Origin: Larimichthys crocea
Taxonomy: Eukaryota > Chordata > Actinopteri > Sciaenidae
Assembly (NCBI RefSeq): GCF_000972845.2
Contig: NC_040022.1
Location: forward strand, 310,001 to 374,000
DNA: 64,000 bases
Direction of reading: 5' to 3'
The notes beneath the pieces are model-generated. The model searched no databases. It saw only the letters and a list, made by a program, of their open reading frames with translations, and had not been told where the DNA came from. A program made the position numbers and the translations under genes. Shown here piece after piece: positions 1 to 56,549 of this stretch; position 1 is the stretch's first letter; each line of letters opens with the position of its first letter.

Positions 1-208
1 TTCATGGACTTTTGAGGGTCACCATTAATTTCTAATCCTTAATCTGACGATGTCTGGTAAATTTAATACAAACACTGTTCACACTGTCTGCATCTCAAGC
101 TAAAAATCATCCCAAATGTGAAAGCTTGTGTTGAATGACTAAGTCAATAGCTAATGGTGACTACTAACATGTTGATCACCTAAAAAGCATGGAAATATAC
201 TGGATTTG

Positions 209-214
209 TTTATT
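209..214 (-). promoter_or_regulatory. Candidate poly(A) signal for the beta-II transcript
   Basis: AATAAA occurs on the minus strand about 370 nt after the stop codon. It is the only such hexamer between the stop and the window edge. A single hexamer is weak evidence, and beta-II transcripts in mammals may instead run on into the beta-I exon. Confidence 0.25.
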
Positions 215-409
215 TTCTATCTAAGTTCTTGTACTTATGAAGCTGCACATGCATTTAGGCCATTTTATACTGCACATGGACCCTCAACACATCATCCAGC
301 TTACAGCAGTGTGAACAATAAATGTGTGTATATGTGTTGTGATATGTCTGTGTGTTAGTTTAAGTCATGGCTTTTAGGTTCCTGTGGCAGCACAAATCAT
401 TTCAAGTTG

Positions 410-478
410 ATATGTGTGTGTGCATGTGCATGTGTGTGTGTGTGCGTGTGTGTGCGTGTGTGTGTGTGTGTGTGTGTA
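410..478. repeat. (GT)n microsatellite, interrupted
   Basis: GT-rich tract with GC and AT interruptions, followed by a second short tract at 529-549. Lies about 100 nt past the beta-II stop codon. Confidence 0.9.
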
Positions 479-579
479 TTCCAGGGGTACACAAGGTTGA
501 TACTAAGGAAACTGATTGTGTATATGCTGCGTGTGTGTGTGTGTGTGTATGATTCCATGTGTCCGTGCATGAGCTGAAA

Positions 580-45330
<44,751 letters not shown>

Positions 45331-46436
45331 CTGTGGAGAGAGAGAGAGAGAACAAGAAAGAGACAATTTAGCAACATTAACAAAACATTAAGCACAAGCT
45401 TTTTATTTTATTTTATTATTTTTAAAGACATTGCTTCCAAAGTTGCCTAAATTTGGATTTTTAGTGGCCAAAATCATGCTGAGTGAGTGATGAGTGACTG
45501 TTCTGATACAAACACAGCCTCAGCTGCAGAGTTTTTAATCAGCATATTTGAATATACAGGACGTATAAGTGAGGAAAAACTTATTTTTACAATATCAAAG
45601 CGAGTCAGTCATGGTGATGTCTGACTAGACTAGGCTTTAAAATGTCAAAGTACAATTTTGAATGGGCGTAATTATATAAGTTATGTTCAATTAGACGGAG
45701 GCTCGATGAAAGTTGTTTTTCCGTCTCCGAGCTGTTTCGAAGCAGCACTCTCTTAACCTATGAAAAGCTTTAGCTGTGATAAATGTACAGAGTGATGCTG
45801 TGCCTCTGTCTTAACACCCACACACTCTTATTGTCACTCCCGCACTGTTGACTCATTGTCAGTTACTCTGGATAAGAGGACCATGAATGTCTACAGTGTA
45901 ATATAAAATGTATCCTCTGATCTATATCTTCTTATTAACAGAATTTCCTGCGTTTGTTCGTCGACAGAATTGAAGAAAATTTCAAAAATGCAAGTTTTTT
46001 TTTTTTGTTGCTCCCCAGGCTGTTGAAAAGAACAAGTACATACATAAACACGCATGACGGATCAATGATATCCTGCACAATCACAATCTCAACGAGATGA
46101 AAAGCGGAACAGGTCTCCACTTCTCAGGTTGGTAACAATCAGCGGTGCAGAAACACGCGAAAGCTTCGACGCGTAGCGAGCCTGTCATCTCCACCCTGAT
46201 CAATGTCAGCCCCACTGACAGGCAAGACGAACAGGAAGGCTAAAAATATCTCACAATCATGCACACATACACAGTCAATATGATTGTGCCCCAGAGGATA
46301 TTTACACAGTGTGTATGTCTGAGTGAGACAGATGGGAGCTGTAAACACACTGAACAACAGAGACAGAGCGACTGCTAAAATAATAAAGCAGGTTTGAATC
46401 ATCTTGCTACAGTCGGCTACAATACCTGCTGGTTTA

Positions 46437-46685
46437 GATTACTGACATTTTTCAAGTAAAACTATGAAACATTCTCTGGTTCCAGCTTCTCTTTTGTAAG
46501 ATTCGCGGCTTTTCTTTGTTTAAATGTGACAGTAACGTGAACATCTCTAAATTTTGAGCTGTTGAACATCTGAAGATGTCATCTTTGACTTCACAGCATG
46601 GATTTTCTGATGTTTTACAGACCAAATAACTAATTTATTCATGCAGGAAAGATGCAGATTAATTAGTAATGAAACCACAATGATA
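46437..46685 (+). repeat. Dispersed fish repeat, family C (copy 2)
   Basis: Contains ATTTTTCAAGTAAAACTATG, ACATTCTCTGGTTCCAGCTT, TCATCTTTGACTTCACAG, TTTTACAGACCAAATAACTA and GCAGATTAATTAGTAATGAA, the ordered phrases of family C. Confidence 0.6.
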
Positions 46686-46861
46686 AAAAAAACAAGCCAG
46701 CATGTCAAATGCTGACGTAAAGTTTATTTTCTACTGGAAATGTCAAAGAGCCAACAGACTTTCTGACATGTGAAATATAATATGCACTTTTAAATAACTG
46801 TGCAAGCTCTCAAACTAAAAAGCATTTAGGTCACTTCATCTGAAATCATGTGGTGGTGTCA

Positions 46862-46965
46862 GTGTCAGTGGTGGAATGTAACAAAGTACATTACACAACA
46901 GTTAGTTGAAAGTAAGTTGACTGTACAAGAGGCATAGAGCACATCACTCTGACTTTTGACTACAT
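46862..46965 (+). repeat. Dispersed fish repeat fragment (AGTGGTGGAA..AGTACATT type)
   Basis: CAGTGGTGGAATGTAACAAA followed by GTACATTACACAACAGTTAG resembles the start of a common fish repeat built of AAGTAC phrases. A related degraded stretch is at 48605-48735 (ATGGAAGAAGCATTTCGATC, AAAGTGACAAAAGTAAAATA). Confidence 0.45.
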
Positions 46966-48604
46966 ATATCACTCCACTTCACGGGTGCTTTAAATGTTTC
47001 ATGAATGATCGTTATCTAACTTAAATTGCAACGCAAGGATGAACTTTTTTTTCCCCCACAAATAACATTTGACATCAGGAATGTTCGTCGGAAGATGACG
47101 GATGAAGGGAAAGAAGCCTGGATGCTTCGGCGCAAACCTCCAGGTGTGCTCATGTGACATCAGCCGACCTCAACCAATTAGAGAAGAGCGAAAACAAAGC
47201 TAACACTGTGAGGCAAACAACGTGAGCTTAAAACTGCTGAGAGCAGTCGACTCGACTTACAGATCAAAACTAGGAAGCTATTCGGGAAAACGATGATGTG
47301 TTGCTTGCAAGTAAGTGATCAGGTAAACAAATAAATCTTAATCTGTTGTCACTTGTCACTGTTAACTAATAAATAACGCTGCTATCTTATTCTACTTTTA
47401 TGCTTGATATTTTTACATTGTTGTATTGTTACTTTGATTTTCTTCCACCTTAGTCTCAGTTCTTCAAAAACACGCCTGGCTGGTTAATGTGATGTGGTAA
47501 CCAGTAGAGACGGGGAGTGCATCTGTGAGCATATCAAATCTTTTTTGCATCACAATCTGTGCTGCAAAAAAAGTTGCATTTGCATAACTCCACTCTTGGT
47601 ACGGGAAGTAAGGTCACATGCGCATGAAATAATGAATCTGGCATCCACAGTTTTAAATCAGAACACGCTGATTTTCTCTCTGCACTTCACACGTCCTTCT
47701 CAGCAGTCTCTACTGCCTCATTTACATATTTGGAGATCAGCTATTCCATCATATTCTGTCTAATTCTATTAGATTCTATTGTCAAACTTGCACCAATCAG
47801 AGAGGTTATAATTAATACGAAGACTATCTCTCTCAACACATACACACACACACACACAAATCATGTGCACCTCAATGGTGCTTCACTCCCACGCAATATC
47901 CTCTTTTTGGTCACACCACCCACTCACTGAGATGATACCACACACACACACATACACACAGTCCACCCACTCATTCCAATGATATTGCAGATTGAATACA
48001 CAGAGTGAGGGTGGAGGGATAGAGGTAGAGATGGAAATGGTGAGAGCTGTGTTCACATATTGCTTCAAGGCAACTGCTCTTTTGGAGTATTGCAACTGCC
48101 AAATCCCTAACCAGAAGACACACACACAAACACACACACACATATCTGTCACTAGAAAACAACTGTACAATAGGACCCTCTTTACAAAATGTATACCACA
48201 CCAGAAATTAAGTGTGCCCTCTGTTTTATCTGCTCCATCCACCCCAATAATTACCTCATTGCTCCATTTGCACATCCATTCAGTTACACTACAACAACAC
48301 TACAAATGTACAATGGTGGAAAGTGGAAAAGGCAGGTGGCAGAACCTAATCTCACACAGCCTAAAGAGGACTGAGAGGAAAAGTTTAAACACAGAGATCA
48401 CAGCGCAGGTGGAATACCTGAGGCGGATGTTTGACTGGCTGCCTTTTGGAAAGCTCACATTAGCTTTCTGTCGGAGTAGAAAAGTGGTAGCTCTGCCATT
48501 TTCTTTTTTTCTTTTTGAGCTTGAATTTCTCCAGTGGAAAAAAAAAAGGAGGGATTCTTACACTTACAAAACACTTGTTGCATTTATTGTTGCTGGTGTT
48601 AAGA

Positions 48605-48735
48605 ACGGCGATGGAAGAAGCATTTCGATCCTTTATACGAGTACAACTGAATCACACTGCAAGTTTCAAGTCTTGCTTTAAAAACGTTACTTACTATGAA
48701 AATATAACTAAAGTGACAAAAGTAAAATAATGCAT
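48605..48735 (+). repeat. Dispersed fish repeat fragment, related to 46862-46965
   Basis: Ordered phrases GATGGAAGAAGCATTTCGAT, CCTTTATACGAGTACAA and AAAGTGACAAAAGTAAAATA resemble the AAGTAC-rich family. Diverged. Confidence 0.4.
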
Positions 48736-48874
48736 TGCAATGAAAACAGGTTGAGATGGAGCTAATGTGAATGTTTCAAATGCCACAGTGTGTAAGGTAC
48801 GGCAGTTTGAATGTTTCTGTATTTTATTTGTGTTTGCAATGCAGAGATTTAAGATTACTTTGAAAACAATAACC

Positions 48875-49446
48875 TAGGGTTGCAAAGGGGTGGAACATTT
48901 CTGGTAAATCTCCATAAGTTTTCAATGGGCAGTTAAGTTGGGGAATTTTGGAAATATTCCAAGTTGGAAACTTTCCATGGGAATTATGGAAATGTATGGG
49001 AATTAACTGGAAATTGGGGGTAATTTAGTAATTGGAGTTAAGCTAGTATCATAAGATAACCTCATAAATGGTCAATGATGCTCGCTTTGGCTTATTATCA
49101 TCTAACTTAGCTATCTACTGTATGAATACATGTTCATGTGCTATTTGCAAGTTAAACATTAACACCATAAATCAAATATATTTACCCCATAATATCATCA
49201 AAACCTTCAGAGGAGGAATGCACAGTGCATATAGGAGGCGTGGCCTCAACAGCCCTGCAGTAAGCAGTGTGCTGTGTGCATGTGATTGAGGGATAACATA
49301 GTACTTGCATGAAACCTGATTATTTTAGTCAAGATTATGCCTAACTATATTTAAGTTCCCTGTTAAGGGCCAACCTTTAATTTAGTAAATTCCCATAAAT
49401 TCCTTTTAATTCCAACTTTGAAAATTCCCAGATTTTTTCAACCCTA
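48875..49446. mobile_element. Non-autonomous DNA transposon remnant (hAT-like, tentative)
   Basis: The element is bounded by perfect 8-bp inverted termini TAGGGTTG and CAACCCTA. The two arms are rich in GGAATT/AATTCC phrases in opposite orientation (GGGAATTATGG and GGGAATTAACTGG at the left, AATTCCC repeats at the right). Length is 572 bp with no transposase. I recognise this AATTCCC-rich element as common in fish genomes, but the hAT assignment is from memory. The flanking 8-mers do not match well, so the target-site duplication has decayed or the ends are slightly off. Confidence 0.55.
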
Positions 49447-50714
49447 ATTCCACCTCACCATCCTTTAAAAGGGAAATTTGGTTTACTACAGCACCCTGTC
49501 AAAGTTTGAGCACCAGATCATTTGAATGGAAATCATTTAGCTAAAGTTCAGAAGCAGGACCACACCTCCAACGTTTCTCTTCCTGTCATTTGTCTGTGAA
49601 CACTTTTCTGCCCTGTGTGTCTGTTTGTTCTCCTTTTCTGTGCCTCACCCCCCCTCTCTCTTTCCTCCCCTCTCCTCTATGGTATCTCGTAAGGTTCCCT
49701 CGGGGGTCTGCTGAGCCATGGCAGATCCTTTGCGAAGCTTTCCACACACAGCACGCAGACGCTAAGATTCAATTATTCAGTTAGTTTTGCATCTCAGTGC
49801 TTATTTCCTAGAAGCAACAATCGATTTGTTTAACAGCTGGAGCTCCAGAAGTCAGTTTCTGTTGTCTTGCTCTGAATGTAGCATGAATCAAACCAGTATC
49901 CTTTCAGTTACTGGATGTTTCCTGCATATAATCCTCAGAAACCAATAAAACCTCCTCCTCCTCCTCTGCTGCCCTCTCGGTGCCCTTAATGTGCTGGTCT
50001 CAGTCTGACTGGTGTGGCTGGCACCCTGCCTACCTGCCTTCATTATTTATCATATACATTAAATATCCATGGGAAACGCGTGCACACACAAACGGCGCAG
50101 TTACAGTTTGTCCCTTTGTCATTTCTTTCTCTGTCCACCTGCTCTCATTTCTTTATCTTCCATCGGCCTGTTGCATCTCACTGTGGCTGTGACCTGGGCT
50201 TAGGTTACTGCAGAGGTAAGCAGCCATGTAGTGTGTGCCTGTAGAGTCTGCCCGTAACATTGGCTGGGAATTAAGTTACGTTACAGGCTGCAGTTAGCAC
50301 CTCAGGAGTCCTTAGTCCTTAGTTGGACTGAGGAGGATCAATTAGGCTGTTGTACAATTAGTGAACACTACAGTCTTTAAGTAATGAGCCTTTTGCTTTA
50401 ATGCTGTTTCTCCCACTACCATGTTTCTCTGTAATTTTGTAACTTTTCTATGCAAGTATTGACACGTTCTCATAATGTCCCCAAAGCGGTAATTTTCACA
50501 AGCCTTTTTCCAAGAAAAACAGGCCACTGCATGCACAGTCATGTCGGTTGTCCAGATGAGTCTCTCCTTTACGTTTTAGGTCCCTATATAGACGGTATAT
50601 GTACACTGACAGTGAAGCTGCAGGGCAAAATGACATTTACACTCAGTCAAAGAGCTGAAACAATTCGTCAGTGTATCGACTGTTTGGTGTCAACTGTCAG
50701 AAAAATAAAGACAG

Positions 50715-50963
50715 CTGATTAATAATTTCTCATTTTTCAAGCAGAAATGCTGCTCAGCTCTCAAATATGAGGATTCGCTGCGTTTCTTTGATAGTGAACT
50801 GACTATTTTTGCTTTTGGACTGATTGTCGGATAAAACGAGTGATTTGAAAGCACCACCTCGGGCTTTGGGAAATTATAATGAGAGGTTTTTTTTTTTTTC
50901 ACTATTTTGTCAAACAATCAGCAGATTAATCTAGAATGAAAACAAGCATTAATTGCAGCCCTA
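50715..50963 (+). repeat. Dispersed fish repeat, family C (copy 3)
   Basis: Contains ATTTTTCAAGCAGAAATGCT, TCAAATATGAGGATTCGCTG, GGACTGATTGTCGGATAAAA, CGGGCTTTGGGAAATTATAA and AGCATTAATTGCAGCCCTAG. The terminal GCAGCCCTAG is the usual end of this family. Best-preserved copy here. Confidence 0.7.
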
Positions 50964-51259
50964 GTGATTCGGTTCACTAATTACTTTTAAGGATGTTTAG
51001 CTCTCTAATCCTTATGCATAAAATTGGGCCGAAAAAAAATTATGTGCAGTATTGGACTTTAAAAAAATACAGTTTCATCATGAGTGTCAGATTGTATCGC
51101 TTGAATAAGAAACTATCCATAGTCAACGATTTAAGCATTGAATTTCAAAGTGTGAATGTGGAATTACTTTAATTTAAGTGGTAAACAAAGACACGTCGAG
51201 TATTTGCATGTATCTTAAATCCACCACACTTCACTACGGGTACAACTTCTCTCTCTCTG

Positions 51260-51271
51260 ACACACACACAG

Positions 51272-51306
<35 letters not shown>
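51260..51306. repeat. (CA)n microsatellite
   Basis: CA tract with one GACAT interruption. A GT tract of 36 bp lies at 51887-51922. Confidence 0.9.
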
Positions 51307-51308
<2 letters not shown>

Positions 51309-51885
51309 TTCCCACTTGAAACCTGTCAGCTTTAGCTCTTTAAAATGTGTCCCATGTTGCTCCCGGTCCCTGCCCAACAGTCACATGACCTCATTATGTA
51401 ACAGCAGGTCAGCAATCAATATCATCCTCCACATCAAGCTTTGTGTATATCAATAGTGTGACGATGGGAGCTCGAACAGACGGTGCAGTGCATCATCTTA
51501 CAGACAGTAAGATGAGAGTAAATCTTTTTGTTTACTACCTTTTTTCAAAAGGCAGCGATTTACTCAGAATTTAAAGTATTAAATTGCAAAATGTCACCAT
51601 TTTACCAAACACTAGATCCTATACAGAGCGAACCTTCAAGGTTTTAGACTAATGGGATGATGATTTTTTTAATCGACTATTTTGAAAGTCCTTTCTTTAA
51701 TCTCTTATTTTCACCTTCTCTTTGATTTCCTGCTCTTTCTCTCTCTCTCTCTCTTTCCACCGCTCATCTCCATTTCTTTCTATTCTTTTCTACCACCATC
51801 TCTATTTCCTCTCTTCTCTGTTCCAGTATGAAACGTTGGCAGAACACTGATGTTGTACATAGCCGTTTCCTCTAATGAGCTGCCA

Positions 51886-51886
<1 letters not shown>

Positions 51887-51922
<36 letters not shown>
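51887..51922. repeat. (GT)n microsatellite
   Basis: Uninterrupted GT tract. Confidence 0.9.
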
Positions 51923-51923
<1 letters not shown>

Positions 51924-52282
51924 ATGTGAGACACAGTGACATGCTGTACAGTGATGTCCCAGATTTAGCTACTGTCAAATTCAGTGGCCAGGTTGAGCGC
52001 TGAGAAACACGCAGTGACGAAGCACTGTGGTTAGACACATTTATTAATCTATAGCTGTAGTAGTACATCACCTATAGTACATCACCGACACAGACACACA
52101 GTGTTCTCTGCGTGGTTGAATATCTGATGTAACAGAGCATCTGACTATGTGATCAGTAACTGATGTAACAGTCTATTTAAGGCCGGGGTTACACTTATCC
52201 GTTCAATACAACTTGTGATTGGTTGTATCAGATCTGAACACAACTCTATACTGATCAGTAACATGTGAGAGATCTCTCGAGT

Positions 52283-52390
52283 TTCATTCACACACACATT
52301 CATACACAGATGGCATTAGCTTCCATGCAAGGTGCCAACTGCTCATTAGTTTCTATACGTATTCACACACCGATGGCATTTACGGTTAGG
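52283..52390 (+). repeat. Dispersed fish repeat fragment (CATTCACACACCGATGGCA type)
   Basis: ACACATTCATACACAGATGG CATT and TTCCATGCAAGGTGCCAACT, followed by a second ATTCACACACCGATGGCATT, match a common fish repeat. The GATGGCATT phrase appears twice, 60-65 bp apart. Confidence 0.5.
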
Positions 52391-54493
52391 TATCGACATG
52401 GAGGAGTTGACGACCCGCTCTACCTCCTGAGTCACAGCCACAGAAGAAGACGCAACAAAAAAACAGTGGAAAATTGTGAATATTGCATCAGCGTTTGTTC
52501 CATTATTATTCAGAGCAATGGTTCCCACTGCAGTGTGATAGTGAGAGTTGAATGACTTGTGTAGGAAAATAAACAAATGAATTTTTCATGTTATCACGCT
52601 GACATTTATTTCACTAAAATTCAACTTGCATCCTTTTTTAAAATTTTTATTAGTTGCTTCCTCTGTCATCGTTAATGATTAATAAAATAATCACGTGGTG
52701 ATGCTGCGTGACGTTTTTATCTTCTGAAGCTTGAAAAAGTTTAAATCAGAGGAAGGTTTCAGGTACTCGTTATCGCTACATACAGATCTGACGTGCCGAC
52801 TAAATGTTTCCATAGCTCTTTGTTGCATTTTGTTTCACTTTTTTCGTTTGAATTGTCTGTCCACTTGCTCTCATTTCTTTGTCTATCTGGCCTGGTTTTA
52901 TCGACACAACAACATTTGAGCCTGATTCACTCGTCGAATGTTTCTATCATTTGCTAAGTAGCCATAATGTTCACAGATGGGATCTAAGTGATGTGGGAGG
53001 CTCTTCCGGCTTCTCATTTGATTTCTACATGATGACACAATATGTTGGAAAATCAGGACAGTGCACGCTGCTGTGCCACGCTCTCCAGTGAGAATGTTGG
53101 CCTTATGGCTCTGCACACTATTAACACTATGCGTTATTTTCTCACTGACATGATGAGCAGTTTGCTTTCTATTTGAGACAAACCGGTGACAATTTGATTT
53201 TCACACCGACTGCTATACTGACTGGCTGTATTCACCGACTTGACTAGAAAACATCTCTGTCAGATCTTCTCCGTGACCACGTCCTGGCAGACCTGGCACA
53301 GTGTTTAGAGAGGTCTGGGCAAGCCAGACTACTGCTCCTGTTTCTGTTTCTTGCTCTTCCTACGGTCTCGGTGAAGAGGAAATATCCTGATGAGTGGAGG
53401 TGAAAGACTCAAAGAAGAAACTGATGCAACAGGAGGGAGACTAGAAGAAGAGCAATGTGATAAAAAAAAAGAGAATAAAAAGAAAGAAAGTCAATAATGT
53501 GAACAAAACACGCCATTCACCTTGGGCACCTCCCCTTGTGTGTGTGTGTGTGTATGTGTGTGTAAGGGCTTATATAAGGGGGCTGAACAGCCTACGCCAA
53601 TGTATAAATACCCACGATGGTGCTGGTGAAGCAGTGAGAAGGGTCAGAGTGAGTCAGCACACCCATATCACTCCTCCTCTTTCTCTCTCTCTCTCTCCCT
53701 TCCATCAATCCATCCTCTCTTCTCCTCCTCCTCCAGCTCTACATCTATAATTTTTCACGTTGTAACCATGCGTCTTTTCATGGGAGAAAAACACAGAGGA
53801 CTTCACTTGGCAGGCAAACTATGACCTCTGGTTGGTGTTGATCGCGAGGCAAGTAACGAGCGGTGTAAACAGAGCAAAACAATCAATTACACTTCCGCAA
53901 AAAGAGCCTTTTTAAATCGTGGTGCTTTGATGTCAAGGTTTTCAGATCCGCCACGCTGAATTATCGTGCAGGTTGAGGTTGAGGGGTGCATTTCTATTCA
54001 TTTTTGTCATTTTATTCATAGAATTCATTTATTTTTGTAAGAATGAGCCCATCTGTTCTTTAAGTGGCCTCGCTGTGTTTTTTAATTTCAGAAACGCCCG
54101 AAGCTAAACAGAAAGATGCTTGGTCATATCATTTCTGTCCTCTCACTGTTTATCGCTGACTGACAGCTCACATGCGCTTTGTTTATTTGTGGCGTTATCG
54201 CAGCCTGGACAATGACCTTGTCTGCGTTCTTATAGCACGTCATATTCCTTGATATGCCCCATTATTTATACATATTTCACATATTTGTTTTTGTTTCATT
54301 ATCCACTTTCCACTTTCCATTTTCCTGTGGAAATGTATGGTTATCTTTCATCCTTATCAATTATTTCTGTCTGTGAACCACACATGAACCATCATTCACG
54401 TACATTTGCTTACATTTGATACATGTAAGTGATTATCATTATCACTCGATTGATTGATTTAAATTGAGTCTACTTCTTAAGCTCCAGGGTCCA

Positions 54494-54617
54494 CCAATTG
54501 GGGAACCCTAACCCTCTCTATGTCATTTTCAAGCAGAGGCCTAAAAATGAGGCTGGGCCTTAAGATGTTAAGCTCCAGTGTCTTTTTTAGGCCCCTGCTT
54601 AAAAATTGGTTCCCCAG
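54494..54617. repeat. Nested inverted repeat (degenerate palindromic element)
   Basis: Inner arms 54531-54547 (AAGCAGAGGCCTAAAAA) and 54583-54600 pair with one mismatch; outer arms around 54494-54507 (CCAATTGGGGAACC) and 54606-54617 (TTGGTTCCCCAG) pair in the same geometry. The phrase TTAAGCTCCAG is also repeated directly at 54478 and 54569. Could be a decayed MITE. Confidence 0.6.
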
Positions 54618-54982
54618 TCGGTGCTAAAAATTTCAAATAAATAGTGCTGATTAATAGATTCGATGCCACGGACAATCTCTTAAGGAGTGTGAATTAGTAA
54701 CTGATCTGTAGTTGTGATCAGAAGATACAGTACCTTCTATTATACAGATCTGTGTGTCTGTGCCACCTGTGAAAATCAGCTAGTACAGTGTGTTATCCTT
54801 TCAATAGTGTACATTCAATTAGAAAAAAAACAAAACCGGAGACACTACAGTCTGGCTGGCTTCACGCTCCGTTCGATTTCAGCTTCAGCTCTGTGCCAGC
54901 GCTGTGAAAGAATTCTGGCACAAGACGATTTTACGTGGTCCAGCTTACACCTCCACCCTTATCCTCTCTCTCATTCACTCCA

Positions 54983-55040
54983 TCTCTTTTCTCTCTCTCT
55001 CTTTCTTTCTCTCTCCCCTTCTCTCTCTCTCTCTCTTTTC
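54983..55040. repeat. (CT)n pyrimidine tract
   Basis: CT repeat with C and T run interruptions inside a longer pyrimidine-rich region (about 54950-55230). Confidence 0.85.
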
Positions 55041-55530
55041 CATTCACCGTGTCCGTCTTTCATTGACTCCATCTCCTCCTCTCATTTTCTGTCCATCAGA
55101 GCCCGTCCGTCTGTCTCTTCGACTTTTTCCTCCCAACCCACTCTCTTTGTCTGATTCATTCCCCGGTCTCTTATTCTGTCACTTGTCAATCCATTTCCTT
55201 TCTCTACTGCCATGCTTTATTTCATTGCCCTCATGATTTCTGTCACCATTGCCTTTATTCACACTCATACTGGTGCAGACTTCCAGACCTGAGAGATGAC
55301 CAGTATCTGTACAGCCTGTCTGAGCCACTTCACTGCAGTGTGGGTGTTCTGGTGGACCCAAAAAACACAGAAACTATATGATACTTTGAGAAATAGAAAT
55401 ATGGGTTTCTATAAAAAAACATTTATTAAATAGTTTGACTATTTACTGCACCAAAGCAGTGAACCAACCCAACAGATAAAAAATGCTACTCATGTCCACT
55501 AAAATTGGTGATATTATGATCACATCAAAA

Positions 55531-55735
55531 GGGCTACAACTAACAGTTACTTTCAGTATTGATTAAAATCTTATTGGTTAATCGTTTTGTCTATAAAGGC
55601 CATTAGGAAGAAAACAAATGGATGGCACAATTTCCCAGAGCTGAATATGATGTTTTAAAATTGCACAGCAAAAAAAACAAAGCAAAGCAAATGTTCGCAG
55701 ATTGATAATTAGCTATAAGAAATGATTTGAGTATC
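55531..55735 (-). repeat. Dispersed fish repeat, family C (copy 4, inverted)
   Basis: Plus strand begins GGGCTACAACTAACAGTTAC and includes TTGATTAAAATCTTATTGGTTA (split by divergence), GGCACAATTTCCCAGAGCTG and a degraded end. Reverse orientation of the copy at 50715-50963. Confidence 0.65.
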
Positions 55736-55756
55736 AAAATTGAAAATCAAAAAAGA

Positions 55757-55849
55757 TTCTGAGGTTCAATGTACAGTCAAACATAAGGAGAGTGCATAAT
55801 TCATTTACATTGTTAATCTTTGCACCAACAACAGCTGTCACTTCACTTT

Positions 55850-55900
<51 letters not shown>

Positions 55901-55993
55901 CTGAGGTTCAATGTACAGTGAAACATATAAGGAGAGTGCATAATTCATTTACATTGTTAATCTTTGCACCAACAACAGCTGTCACTTCACTTT

Positions 55994-56044
<51 letters not shown>
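55757..56044. repeat. Tandem duplication of a 142-bp unit with a (GT)n core
   Basis: Unit 1 is 55757-55898 and unit 2 is 55899-56044. Both begin TTCTGAGGTTCAATGTACAG, share the following ~75 bases almost exactly, and end in a (GT)n run of about 46 bases. Differences seen are one substitution (CAGTC versus CAGTG) and a 2-base insertion in unit 2. Confidence 0.9.
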
Positions 56045-56045
<1 letters not shown>

Positions 56046-56129
56046 AGGGCACTTGGATTCCTCTCATAGCAGAAGTACATCTACCTCCACAATGTGACCG
56101 GAACAGACAACTTCTGAACGTGGCCAGCC

Positions 56130-56132
<3 letters not shown>

Positions 56133-56188
<56 letters not shown>
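56133..56188. repeat. (CA)n microsatellite
   Basis: Uninterrupted CA tract of 56 bp, 88 bases from the (GT)n end of the tandem duplication. A (CCCT)n run follows at 56231-56257. Confidence 0.95.
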
Positions 56189-56190
<2 letters not shown>

Positions 56191-56484
56191 CTGTAATCTC
56201 CTGTACTGTACATCAACTTTTCTCCTTCTGTCCTCCCTCCCTCCCTCCCTCCCTCCATCCTTCACTGCCACTTTCTCTCTCTCGCAACTCCCCCGCAAAC
56301 AGTACCTGCTGTTTTGGTCCAGACGGCAAGAAAAATAACTGAGGTTAGGAAAGAATAAGTTGGAGAAACAGAACGCTCGAGTGCATAAATTATGTGAACG
56401 TTGTCTGTGTTTAATTTGCTGAAGAGTACAGTCATCATACTCAGCGAGCGGTTTTATCTAATGTGCCGATTTACTCATTAATTC

Positions 56485-56504
56485 AGAGCGAGAGAGAGCG
56501 AGAG

Positions 56505-56546
<42 letters not shown>
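56485..56546. repeat. (GA)n microsatellite
   Basis: GA tract with GC interruptions at the left and 38 pure bases at the right. Confidence 0.95.

Positions 56547-56549
<3 letters not shown>

Larger units (their letters stand above)
1..579 (-). other. prkcb 3' UTR and/or downstream intron
   Basis: This stretch lies downstream of the beta-II stop. It holds two TG/CA tracts (410-478 and 529-549). No beta-I exon (FDKEFTRQPVELTP-like) can be read in any frame. If the beta-II transcript ends here, the only canonical poly(A) hexamer on the minus strand is at 209-214, with a variant ATTAAA at 62-67. Confidence 0.6.

Noticed and set aside
402..552. Short frames of Val/Cys or His/Thr repeats here and at dozens of other sites
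   Set aside because: These are translations of (GT)n or (CA)n microsatellites.
46139..46402. Minus-strand frame with a signal-peptide-like hydrophobic start (MIQTCFIILAVALSLLFSVF)
   Set aside because: Only 87 codons, no downstream domain or splice partner, and AT-rich intronic sequence often gives such hydrophobic runs.
47992..48681. Longest open frame in the window (about 229 codons, plus strand)
   Set aside because: It starts at TTG, not ATG; the middle is translated CA repeat (THTQTHTH) and the end overlaps a dispersed repeat. No similarity to a known family was seen and no splice context supports it.
53280..53320. Possible prkcb exon 2 because of CTGGCA-like sequence on the minus strand
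   Set aside because: The translation does not give GFGKQGFQCQ and the required donor is absent.
53570..53600. TATA-like sequences (TTATATAAGGGGG and TGTATAAATACC) on the plus strand
   Set aside because: No initiator, CpG-rich promoter or downstream exon was found, and TATA-like strings are common in AT-rich introns.
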